Positions 23,763 to 30,477 of a stretch of 30,477 nt of DNA are shown one piece after another (position 1 is the stretch's first letter; each line of letters begins with the position of its first letter). Location of the stretch: the NCBI GenBank assembly GCA_021325365.1, contig JAJPHF010000162.1:1-30477 (forward strand), in the 5' to 3' direction. Below the pieces are notes generated by a model, which ran no database searches, was not told the DNA's origin, and saw nothing but the letters and a program-made list of their open reading frames with translations. This DNA comes from Pseudomonadota bacterium. Lineage in GTDB: Bacteria; Chloroflexota; UBA6077; JAJPHF01. A program made the translations under genes and the position numbers.

Positions 23763-24272
23763 TTATCCCATAGTAGGTACCTGGGGTGCCGTAAATTGGG
23801 CACAAGGCGCCCCCGCCAGGCCCGACCTGGCGAGATGCTGGTGCATCTCCGGCGTGTTCGGCTGGGCCAGGAGGTAGAGGACCGATGGCGCGGGCAAATC
23901 GGCAAACTTTGCCGATTTGAAGCGCTCGGCCACCTCCATAAAGTTCCGCGCGGTTCTCTCGCTCCAGCCGAACTCGGCGCGCTGCCAGGCCGCAATGCGT
24001 AGCGTGGGCTCGTCGAGCAGCGTGAGCGGGCGGGCCTGGCGCTCGGTGGCGGGCAAAGTGTCGCCCATGGGCGACAACTGCCTGACAGTTTCCGCAGCCG
24101 CGATGACTCGGTAGGCGTACTTGTGCCCCCCGAGGTCGGGCCAGCGGCGCGCGACGTATGCCTCAAACGTCGCGTCGCTCTGCTTGTAGAGCCGGTGGTC
24201 GCGGATGTGCTGGAGCGCCTGGCCCACCTCGATGAAGCTGGCCGGAGTTTCGCTCGGAGTCCGCGCGAAAAT
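23763..24272 (-). pseudogene. Truncated DUF3102-like DNA-associated protein
   Basis: The frame encodes FARTPSETPASFIEVGQALQ, HIRDHRLYKQSDATFEAYVA, RRWPDLGGHKYAYRVIAAAE, and later AEFGWSERTARNFMEVAERF. The first blocks match the common phage/plasmid domain (F..AG.AL..IR..RLYR....TFE.Y....W) and the last a DUF3102-like segment. The N-terminus begins right at the T-run of a terminator (24274-24301) with no start codon or ribosome site; the first in-frame options are GTG 24227 or a GTG at 24332 on the far side of the hairpin. After HQHLARSG the residues no longer look homologous. I read it as an internal fragment. If it is expressed, GTG 24227 is the likeliest start. Confidence 0.5.
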
Positions 24273-24273
24273 A

Positions 24274-24301
24274 GAGCCCCGGGGGCATCTCCCCGGGGCT
24301 C
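24274..24301 (-). terminator. Intrinsic terminator of the SWIM/95-aa gene transcript
   Basis: Arms GAGCCCCGGGG (24274-24284) and CCCCGGGGCTC (24291-24301), 11 bp perfect, 6-base loop, followed on the minus strand by TATTTT. It lies 38 bp after the stop of the 95-aa gene. It separates the only clear leftward promoter (25287-25315) from the tape-measure gene. Confidence 0.8.
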
Positions 24302-24339
24302 GTTGAGTGGATGTCGGGCAGGTAGGCGCCACGGCCGGC

Positions 24340-24627
24340 TCAGGAGCGGGTCAGCACGCGCTCCTGTTCCTGCCGCCAGATGGCCTCGACGGCGGGGGCA
24401 AGCTGGCCCAGGCGCCGGAGCACCCGCTGCAAGACCTGTTCACACTCGTCGAGCATCTCCGCCGTCACGGCCTCGTCCACGGCATCGACGGCCGCGCACA
24501 AGCGGTCCACGTAGAGCGGCGGCAGGTCGGCGGCGAGGGTCAGGATGGCGGGACCGGCGCTCGCGGGCAGGTTGGCGACGCATTCGCGCAGGCGCGTGGT
24601 CGGGTCGGCGCTCGGGCTAGGGAACAT
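24340..24627 (-). CDS. Small helical hypothetical protein
   Basis: This 95-aa protein starts at ATG 24627, eight bases after AGGAGG. It is nearly all helical and acidic in the middle (DRLCAAVDAVDEAVTAEMLD, then ECEQVLQRVLRRLGQLAPAV) with a basic end. No family is recognised. It lies 72 bp after the SWIM-protein gene in the same operon and ends before an intrinsic terminator. Its position does not tell between a regulator and a small structural protein. Confidence 0.65.
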   Translation of the reverse strand: MFPSPSADPTTRLRECVANLPASAGPAILTLAADLPPLYVDRLCAAVDAVDEAVTAEMLDECEQVLQRVLRRLGQLAPAVEAIWRQEQERVLTRS

Positions 24628-24699
24628 GGCTCAGACCTCCTAAGATGACGGCGGGGCGAGGGAGGCCGCCTCCCTCGCCCGGGCTGTGTGCAGCGGGGG

Positions 24700-25194
24700 T
24701 TACTCGCCCATCTCGCCTAGTTCGTACTGGCAGCGCGAGCAGCACTCGCCCGTGCAGCGCGCGAACGTGAACGGCTCGGGCGCGCGCGCCGCGGCCTCGC
24801 CCAACGCGGTCAACGTGTACGGGATTGGCGCGTCCGGGTCCGGCTCGGGGTGCTCCTGGTGCTCCTGGCAGCGGCGCAGGAGCGCGACCGCCAGACTGTG
24901 CTTACACCAATCGTGGCGGCGCTCGAAGTCTTTGCACGTGCAGGGCCACGCGCCGTGGGGGGTGATGATGACCAGGTAGAACTGCTCGGCCTGCGTCTCG
25001 GACGCGACCCACCATGAGCGGCCGTCGTCGCCGGTGGGCTCGACCGTGCGCGTCGCCAAGATGCGGGCCGCTTTGTCCATGCGGCCGGCGAGGTCGGGGT
25101 GCGCCGCCTGGCCCTTCGCGAGCATGGCCTTGAGGGTGTCCAGGGTGATGCGCGCCGTGGTAGGCTGTGCCTGAGGGGTGCTGGTCGCTAGCAT
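24700..25194 (-). CDS. SWIM zinc-finger protein
   Basis: This 164-aa protein carries PCTCKDFERRHDWCKHSLAV at about residues 83-102, an exact CxCx(n)CxH SWIM motif, which binds zinc and usually DNA or protein. The preceding strand-rich part (SWWVASETQAEQFYLVIITP) is typical of the region before SWIM fingers. The C-terminus has a second cysteine group (RCTGECCSRCQYE). ATG 25194 follows AGGGAG by 7 bases and is preferred over the frame start at 25236. It is the first leftward gene from a region shared with the excisionase, so it may take part in the switch between integration and excision or in early gene control. Confidence 0.75.
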   Translation of the reverse strand: MLATSTPQAQPTTARITLDTLKAMLAKGQAAHPDLAGRMDKAARILATRTVEPTGDDGRSWWVASETQAEQFYLVIITPHGAWPCTCKDFERRHDWCKHSLAVALLRRCQEHQEHPEPDPDAPIPYTLTALGEAAARAPEPFTFARCTGECCSRCQYELGEMGE

Positions 25195-25282
25195 CGGTCC
25201 GCTCCCTTCGCTCGGCCCCGCTGGTGGTAGTGACACCGGCGGGGCTCTTTACGTTCTACAGGGCATCACGCGCTCCCTGCGA

Positions 25283-25353
25283 CTACATGATACTACATTA
25301 TGCGCTACATGACAAGACTTGAGTTGAATTGACACGTTATGGCACGGTACAAT
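25283..25353. promoter_or_regulatory. Divergent promoters with three CTACAT repeats (xis-int versus SWIM gene)
   Basis: Rightward: TTGAAT (25324-25329) and TACAAT (25348-25353), 18-base spacer, about 24 bases before the excisionase start. Leftward: TTGTCA (25315-25310) and TATCAT (25292-25287), 17-base spacer. CTACAT repeats at 25283, 25293 and 25305 lie across the leftward promoter, 10 and 12 bases apart, which suits a repressor or Xis binding on one DNA face. The region is AT-rich against its surroundings. Confidence 0.6.
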
Positions 25354-25376
25354 GTCGCTGAAAGGAGGTGAGGCGC

Positions 25377-25553
25377 ATGGCTGATGACCGGCTGATGACC
25401 GTGCCCGAGGTGGCCGCGTACTGCCGCGTCAACGTGGAGACGGTCCGGCGCTGGCTGCGCGATGGGAAGCTACGGGGCGTGCGCTTCGGCGCCCGTGCCG
25501 GCTACCGTGTGACCGCCGCCGAGTTGGAGCGGTTCCTAAAAGCCGCGGCCTGA
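25377..25553 (+). CDS. Excisionase-like MerR/HTH_17 protein
   Basis: This 58-aa protein is a single HTH_17 domain: MTVPEVAAYCRVNVETVRRW, then LRDGKLRGVRFG and YRVTAAELERFL. This is the standard form of phage excisionases and recombination directionality factors related to MerR. ATG 25377 follows AAAGGAGGTGA. It is 79 bp before the integrase and read from the same promoter. It would favour excision or regulate the promoter region. A hairpin (25542-25569) overlaps its stop codon and may reduce read-through into the integrase. Confidence 0.8.
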   Translation: MADDRLMTVPEVAAYCRVNVETVRRWLRDGKLRGVRFGARAGYRVTAAELERFLKAAA

Positions 25554-25569
25554 GCTAGCAGGCCGCGGC
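25542..25569 (+). terminator. Hairpin over the excisionase stop codon
   Basis: GCCGCGGCCTG (25542-25552) and CAGGCCGCGGC (25559-25569) form a perfect 11-bp stem with a 6-base loop. No T-run follows, so an attenuator or RNA-stability element between excisionase and integrase is more likely than a full terminator. Confidence 0.5.
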
Positions 25570-25632
25570 CGTTCCCTGGCGCCGCTGACACGGCCCGGGG
25601 CTGGCGAGCCTGACGCAAGAGAGGAGGCCCGC

Positions 25633-27255
25633 ATGGGCAGTGTAGCACCCAAGGCGCTCGACACCACCCCCCGCGTCGCCCTCTACGCGCGCGTCAGCAG
25701 CGACGAGCAGGCCGAGCGCGGCACGATCGAGAACCAGGCGCACTTCCTCCGCCGCTACTGCGACCTGTACGACCTCCCCATCGTGGAGACGTATCTGGAC
25801 GACGGCGCCTCGGGCACCCGGCCACTCGCGGAGCGCCCCGAGGGGCGGCGCCTGCTCGCGGACGCCGGCACTGGCCGCTTCGGCGTGGTCCTCGTCTACA
25901 AGGTGGACCGGCTGGGGCGCTCGCTCGCGCCACTACTGGACGCCCACCGGCAGCTAGAGGCGCACGGCGTGACGATACGCAGCGCGACCGAGCCGTTCGA
26001 CACGGCTGAGCCGATGGGCCGTTTCCTGTTCCAACTGCTCGGCTCGATGGCTGAGCTAGACCGCGCCACGCTGCTGGAGAAGCTGACGCTTGGACGCGAC
26101 CGCGGCGCGCGGGCCGGGCGCTGGTACGGCGTGGTGCCGTTCGGCTACGACCTGGACGCGGACGGCTGCCTGGTGCCCTCGACCCGCCTGGTGGAGGGGC
26201 TGGGTTGCACCGAGGCCGAGCTAGTGCAAGACCTGTTCTCGCGCATCGCGGGCGGCGCGACGCTGTGGGGCGAGTGCCAGCGCTTGAACGCTCTCGGCGT
26301 GGCGCCCGTGCGCCGCTACGCGAGCGGGAAGGTGATTCGCGTGACGGACGCCTGGCGGCCCGCGCGCCTGTGCGGCGTGCTGCACAACCCCGTCTACACG
26401 GGTACGCACACGCTGCACAGCAAGCACGGCGCCGTCGCGCGCGAGGTACCCGCCCTGGTGCCGCTGGCGGTGTGGGAGCAGGCGCAGCGCGTGCTGGCGA
26501 GCAACCGCAAGCTGTCCAAGACCGGCCAGGCGTATGATTACCTGCTGCGCGGCCTGGTGCGCTGCGCGAACTGCGGCAGTGGCTACACGGGTGCGGTGAA
26601 CCGCAAGCGGCGGCGGGACGGGACGCCCTACGAGACGCGCTATTACCGCTGCAACTGGGACTTCCCCATCGGTGCCGCCCCGTGCGCGGGCAAGGCCGTG
26701 AACGCCGACGCTCTGGAGCGGGCCGTGTGGACACACTGCGCCGCCTTCATCCGCGACCCCGGCGCCGCCATAGCGGAGGCGCAGGCGGAGCTACGGGCGC
26801 GCCAGGCGCAGGCGGCCGACCGCGGCGCCGAGCGGGCGCGGCTCACACGGGCGCTCGCGGACAAGGACGCCGAGCGCGAGCGGACGATGACGCTGTTCCG
26901 CAAGAACCTGATTACGCTGGCGGAGGCGGAGGTGCAGCTAGCCGCGATGGCGCGCGAGCAGGCCGAGACGCAAGCGCTGCTCGCGGCCCTGGACAGCGAG
27001 ACACAGCTAACGGCCGCCGCCCAGGCGCAGCTTGCGGACGCGACAGCTATGCTGGGGCGGCTGCGCGACCGCCTAGAGGAAGTGGAGCGGACGGACGATT
27101 GGGCGACCAAGCGGGCCGTGGTGGAACTACTGGTGCGCCAGGTGACGGTGGAGACGACGGGCACGGGGCGGGAGCGACGGGCCGTCGGGCGAGCGCGCTA
27201 TGCTTTTGGGCCGGAGGTTGCGGCAGTCGCGGGTAGCGGTTGCGCTTGGCGATGA
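25633..27255 (+). CDS. Large serine recombinase (integrase)
   Basis: This 540-aa enzyme would recombine attP with attB. The N-terminal resolvase domain has the catalytic serine S22 in LYARVSSDEQ and VYKVDRLGRS; EFDTAEPMGRFLFQLLGSMA-type helix sequence follows (from about residue 120). The recombinase domain is at about 170-290 (PFGYDLDADG, LHNPVYTG). A zinc ribbon has C311 and C314 (RCANCGSGY) and C340 and C351. A coiled coil of about 380-490 precedes the C-terminal strands. ATG 25633 follows GAGGAGG. The last seven codons (GSGCAWR) cross the attR core, and the stop lies in host DNA. In the circular form the frame would instead run 28 codons past the core to TAG 10970-10972. Confidence 0.92.
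   Translation: MGSVAPKALDTTPRVALYARVSSDEQAERGTIENQAHFLRRYCDLYDLPIVETYLDDGASGTRPLAERPEGRRLLADAGTGRFGVVLVYKVDRLGRSLAPLLDAHRQLEAHGVTIRSATEPFDTAEPMGRFLFQLLGSMAELDRATLLEKLTLGRDRGARAGRWYGVVPFGYDLDADGCLVPSTRLVEGLGCTEAELVQDLFSRIAGGATLWGECQRLNALGVAPVRRYASGKVIRVTDAWRPARLCGVLHNPVYTGTHTLHSKHGAVAREVPALVPLAVWEQAQRVLASNRKLSKTGQAYDYLLRGLVRCANCGSGYTGAVNRKRRRDGTPYETRYYRCNWDFPIGAAPCAGKAVNADALERAVWTHCAAFIRDPGAAIAEAQAELRARQAQAADRGAERARLTRALADKDAERERTMTLFRKNLITLAEAEVQLAAMAREQAETQALLAALDSETQLTAAAQAQLADATAMLGRLRDRLEEVERTDDWATKRAVVELLVRQVTVETTGTGRERRAVGRARYAFGPEVAAVAGSGCAWR
27232..27243. repeat. attR core of the integrated element
   Basis: GGTAGCGGTTGC, identical to 10874-10885. Element sequence (integrase 3' end) is to its left and host MBL coding sequence to its right. 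The attP dyad is centred on TT at 27240-27241, the predicted crossover dinucleotide. Confidence 0.88.
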
Positions 27256-27895
27256 ACGCCTCCGCCTCCGCGGGCGGCATGTGCTGGCGTGCCGCCTCGT
27301 GCTTCGGCTTCAGCCACGCCTCGTGGACGAGCACATCCACGCCCGCCGCAGCCTCCGCCAGCGGCTCGTAGGGTGCCGTGTCGCCCGAGATCACCAGCGA
27401 CGCGCCCTCGGCGTCGAGCCGCCAGGCATAAGCGTGCTCGACGGGATAGTGGTCGACCTTGATCGGCGTGGCCCGCCAGTGGTCGCCCTCGACGCGCTCG
27501 CCCGGCGCGACCTCGCGCACGTCGATGCGCCGCGCCTCATCGGACAGGCGGGTGGCGAAGCCGCGGATCTTGATGTCCCAGTCCAGCAGCCGCAGGAGAT
27601 TGTCCACGTACTCCTGCAAGCCCGGCGGGCCGATCAAGCTGAGCGGCCGCTCGTTGAACAGGATCCAGCGCGTGATCAGGAAGTGGCCGAGGTCGATGCT
27701 GTGGTCCGAGTGCATGTGGGTGATGAGCACGGTGTGTACGTCGCGCGGGCTGTCGCCGGCCTCGACCAGGCGCCGCACCGCACCCGTGCCGCAGTCGATC
27801 AGGATGCGGTCGTCGCCCACGCGCACGATCTGGCTCGGCCCCGCGCGCCGCGGATCGGGGATCGGCGTGCCGGTGCCCAGTAGCGTCAGCTCCAT
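27233..27895 (-). pseudogene. Ribonuclease Z-like MBL-fold hydrolase, N-terminal part (split by the element)
   Basis: Starting at ATG 27895 behind GGGAGG, the frame gives MELTLLGTGTPIPDPRRAGP and the complete THMHSDH motif (H60, H62, D64, H65), VEHAYAW, ISGDTAP and VLVHEAW, the metal-binding series of RNase Z/arylsulfatase-like MBL enzymes. Host sequence ends at the core (AKRNRY). Beyond it the frame runs 62 codons antisense into the integrase to 27047, giving a Pro-rich tail. The remaining 60 host residues, with the last histidine ligand, are at 10692-10874. The reconstructed protein is 281 aa, a normal length. Confidence 0.87.
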
Positions 27896-27957
27896 TCCAT
27901 CCTCCCGCCAGACACTACGATGCAGCGTGATACCATATCCGCGAGGAGCATGATGTC

Positions 27958-28194
27958 ATGGCTACGGCCCGTCCGCGCAAGCGGGCTGCCCCAAAGGACA
28001 CCACGGGCGGCATCCGTTGGCTGACTCCCGAAGAAGGGCGCCAGTTCTTTGACGAGCAGGCGCGCAAGCGCCTCGGCATCAGCGGCGAGGAGTTCCTGCG
28101 CCGTCTCGACGCCGGCGAGTACCGCGACATCCCCGACGACCCGGAGCACTGGCCCATCATCGAGTTGTCGCTGATGACCGGCTTTGCGCGCTAG
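27958..28194 (+). CDS. Small conserved-looking protein, first gene of a two-gene module
   Basis: This 78-aa protein has a basic start (ATARPRKRAAPK) and then IRWLTPEEGRQFFDEQARKR, LGISGEEFLRRLDAGEYRD, a pattern I associate with small bacterial proteins paired with a larger partner. GAGGAG lies 9 bases before ATG 27958. It overlaps the next gene's presumed start by 11 bases. The pairing of a small charged protein with an overlapping larger one is how toxin-antitoxin and effector-immunity modules are built, but no function is known to me. Confidence 0.65.
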   Translation: MATARPRKRAAPKDTTGGIRWLTPEEGRQFFDEQARKRLGISGEEFLRRLDAGEYRDIPDDPEHWPIIELSLMTGFAR

Positions 28195-28705
28195 GACGCC
28201 TGCACAGGCCATTCGGGCGATTACCAGACCGCTGCAGCGAGCCCTCTCGTGCGTCACGCGCTCGGTGCCGGTCGGTAGTGCCAGGCGTTCGGATACAGGC
28301 ATATATAGTTTCCAGCTCGCGGAGGCGGGCCAGGTCCCGTTGCCTGGTGCTCGTCACCTGCTGCTTTCCGTGAGATACGATCTCGAAGTGGTCCAGGAGC
28401 CGCATGGACGGTGGGCAGCGGCTATCGCCGGATACTGGTACGCGATTCTGCACGCGGACGAGCGGGAGCTGTTGGCCTATCACTGGCACCCCCGAGGTGT
28501 AAGTGCGATCGTCTGGCCCCACCTGCACGTCTCGGCGCCGGTGGCGCCCCTCGACCTGAGCCGGGCGCATCTTCCCACCGGCCCCGTCTCGTTGCCGGCC
28601 GTGCTGCGCTGCGCCATCGCCGACCTCGGCGTGCGGCCGCTGCGCCAGGGCTGGGCGGCCGTGCTCGCCGACGCGGAGAGCGCCGTCACCCGGTCCGGCG
28701 AGTAA
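28184..28705 (+). CDS. HWHP/PHLH-motif protein, second gene of the module
   Basis: The 173-aa frame starts at TTG 28184, overlapping the previous gene; GTG at about 28263 is another option, and the first ~35 residues may not be translated. The conserved-looking core is IAGYWYAILHADERELLAYH, WHPRGVSAIVWPHLHVSAP and SRAHLPTGPVSLPAVLRCAI. The histidines in YHWHP and PHLH could bind metal or act in catalysis. No signal peptide or membrane segment is seen. A bidirectional terminator follows at 28789-28844. I do not know the biochemical function. Confidence 0.6.
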   Translation: MRARTPAQAIRAITRPLQRALSCVTRSVPVGSARRSDTGIYSFQLAEAGQVPLPGARHLLLSVRYDLEVVQEPHGRWAAAIAGYWYAILHADERELLAYHWHPRGVSAIVWPHLHVSAPVAPLDLSRAHLPTGPVSLPAVLRCAIADLGVRPLRQGWAAVLADAESAVTRSGE

Positions 28706-28788
28706 TGCACCACACGAGCCGCGCGGGGTGTCCCCGGTGCCGGCGCGCGCCGCGCAACCCCACGGTAGCGTCGGCGGAAGACGCGCGC

Positions 28789-28844
28789 ACGCCCCGAGCG
28801 GCCTCGCCTGCCTCCCTCAAATAGGTGAGGCCGCGTCGGGGCGT
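28789..28844. terminator. Bidirectional terminator between converging genes
   Basis: Outer arms ACGCCCCGA (28789-28797) and TCGGGGCGT (28836-28844), then inner GGCCTC (28800-28805) and GAGGCC (28827-28832), and CCT/AGG. The stem is long with one small internal loop. It lies between the end of the HWHP gene and the end of the CHRD gene. Confidence 0.7.
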
Positions 28845-28864
28845 GCGGCGGTCGCGTGCGCGGG

Positions 28865-29545
28865 CTAGCGGCCGAGCTGGCCGCGCGCCGCGCCGTCCGG
28901 GTAGTCAGTGGTGTGGACGTTGACGTAGAAATCGCCAGGGTTGTCCATCAGCTGCGAGACCGTGGCCGAATCGACGCCCGCGACGCAGCCGCTGGAGTTG
29001 CCGTTGGTAGGCGCGGTGAGCGACACGACGACGGGGCCGGCGACGCCGACCGCGCCGCGATGAATGTGCGCGGCCGTCGGGGGCGCGCCGAGATTCACGA
29101 CGTGCATCGCATAGCACACCGTGTTCGACGCCTGATCGACGGTGACGGCGGCGGAGCCGATAGCGTTCGGATCGCCGGGCCCGGGCACCTCGGCCGAGCC
29201 GTCCATGGTCGCCGTCAGCGGCGGCTGGAGGCCAGTCGTGGTCGCCGTCCGGGTGGTGACCCCGCCCACCGGGGTGGTGGTCGCGATCGGGGTCAGCGGG
29301 CCGCCCACCCCGATAGTCGACGTGCCGGAGACGACGGGGGTCAGGGCGGTCGTGCCGCCGGGCACGGTGGTCGTCGTGCCGATTGGCAAGGGGGTGCTGA
29401 CCACCCCGGGCGTCGTCTGGGCCGCGTCTGAGGCCGGGAACTGCATGTCGGACCCGCCAGAGGTCTGGGCCGCCACGATCCCGCCGCCCACGCCAAGGAG
29501 AAGCGCCACCGCTGCTGCTGTCGCTGCCGCTCGAAGAATGTTCAT
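28865..29545 (-). CDS. Secreted CHRD-domain protein
   Basis: This 226-aa protein has a signal peptide (MNILRAAATAAAVALLLGVG followed by GGIVAAQ), a Thr/Pro/Gly-rich linker of about 80 residues (TTTTVPGGTTALTPVVSG) and a C-terminal CHRD domain: TATMDGSAEVPGPGDPNAIG, TVCYAMHVVNLG, AAHIHRGAVGVAGPVVVSL and FYVNVHTTDYPDGAARGQLG. The AHIHxG and YVNVHTxxxPxGxxRGQL motifs define the family. CHRD proteins are extracytoplasmic, with no settled function in bacteria. ATG 29545 after AGGTGATT is preferred to GTG 29551. Two hairpins lie upstream at 29587-29645. Confidence 0.88.
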   Translation of the reverse strand: MNILRAAATAAAVALLLGVGGGIVAAQTSGGSDMQFPASDAAQTTPGVVSTPLPIGTTTTVPGGTTALTPVVSGTSTIGVGGPLTPIATTTPVGGVTTRTATTTGLQPPLTATMDGSAEVPGPGDPNAIGSAAVTVDQASNTVCYAMHVVNLGAPPTAAHIHRGAVGVAGPVVVSLTAPTNGNSSGCVAGVDSATVSQLMDNPGDFYVNVHTTDYPDGAARGQLGR

Positions 29546-29569
29546 AATCACCTATACCCTTCTGTCTGA

Positions 29570-30477
<908 letters not shown>

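Larger units (their letters stand above)
10874..27243. mobile_element. 16.4-kb serine-integrase prophage-like element inserted in an MBL-fold gene
   Basis: The element is bounded by direct copies of GGTAGCGGTTGC (10874-10885 and 27232-27243). Its removal leaves one copy and restores the MBL gene exactly in frame. It encodes integrase and excisionase at the right end, a helicase-primase replication module at the left, terminase small and large subunits, and a tape-measure-like gene with neighbours. No portal, capsid, scaffold/protease, head-tail connector or tail-tube gene is visible, although nearly all the space is accounted for. It is smaller than most tailed phages. It may be a decayed prophage or a satellite using another phage's heads. 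Confidence 0.88.

Noticed and set aside
20285..24166. Tape-measure gene starting at 24166
   Set aside because: The 158 extra codons overlap another frame and lack tape-measure-like helical character; protein-like sequence starts at ATG 23692.

Overview
The window is a high-GC bacterial chromosome segment carrying a 16.4 kb integrated phage-like element and a separate insertion sequence. Codon use and gene content (HyuB-type hydantoinase, imidazolonepropionase-like amidohydrolase, several MBL-fold hydrolases, a large hybrid sensor kinase, a secreted CHRD protein) would suit a high-GC soil or environmental lineage such as Chloroflexota. No marker here fixes the phylum, so that placement is a weak inference.

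Left chromosomal part (1-10885). The end of an enoyl-CoA hydratase and a hydantoinase-B gene run rightward. They are followed by leftward genes: a toxin-antitoxin-like relic, an amidohydrolase, an MBL-fold protein with two metal ligands missing, a hybrid histidine kinase, and pheA (chorismate mutase/prephenate dehydratase). The kinase is cut in its first membrane helix by a 1337-bp DDE insertion sequence with a CTAG target duplication. A ~60-residue relic of an ABC-transporter substrate-binding protein lies just upstream of pheA and supplies the misleading first ATG of that reading frame. Next to it is the 3' third of a ribonuclease Z-like MBL-fold gene, whose 5' two thirds lie 16.4 kb away at 27233-27895.

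Integrated element (10874-27243). The MBL gene is split by an element bounded by a 12-bp direct repeat (GGTAGCGGTTGC). Removing the element restores a continuous 281-codon reading frame. The right end carries a large serine integrase and a small excisionase. The integrase frame runs through the attachment core into host DNA, so its C-terminus should differ between the integrated and circular forms. Left to right the element holds a non-coding end with large inverted repeats, a ribbon-helix-helix protein, a RepA-like helicase whose 3' end is packed with iteron-like repeats and a 32-bp palindrome, a DnaG-type primase, small proteins, a lone leftward gene with an internal duplication, terS and terL with a repeat cluster at the terS start, and then a leftward block. 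That block contains a zinc ribbon, two proteins next to the tail gene, a 1135-aa tape-measure-like protein with C39-peptidase-like and lysozyme-like regions, a relic, a small protein and a SWIM zinc-finger protein. I see no portal, capsid, maturation protease or tail-tube gene. The element is therefore either a decayed prophage or a satellite that packages its own DNA into another phage's heads.

Right chromosomal part (27244-30477). After the 5' part of the split MBL gene come an overlapping pair of small genes (78 aa and about 173 aa, with an HWHP/PHLH motif in the second), a bidirectional terminator, a leftward secreted CHRD-domain protein, and the start of ligA (NAD+-dependent DNA ligase), which runs off the window.
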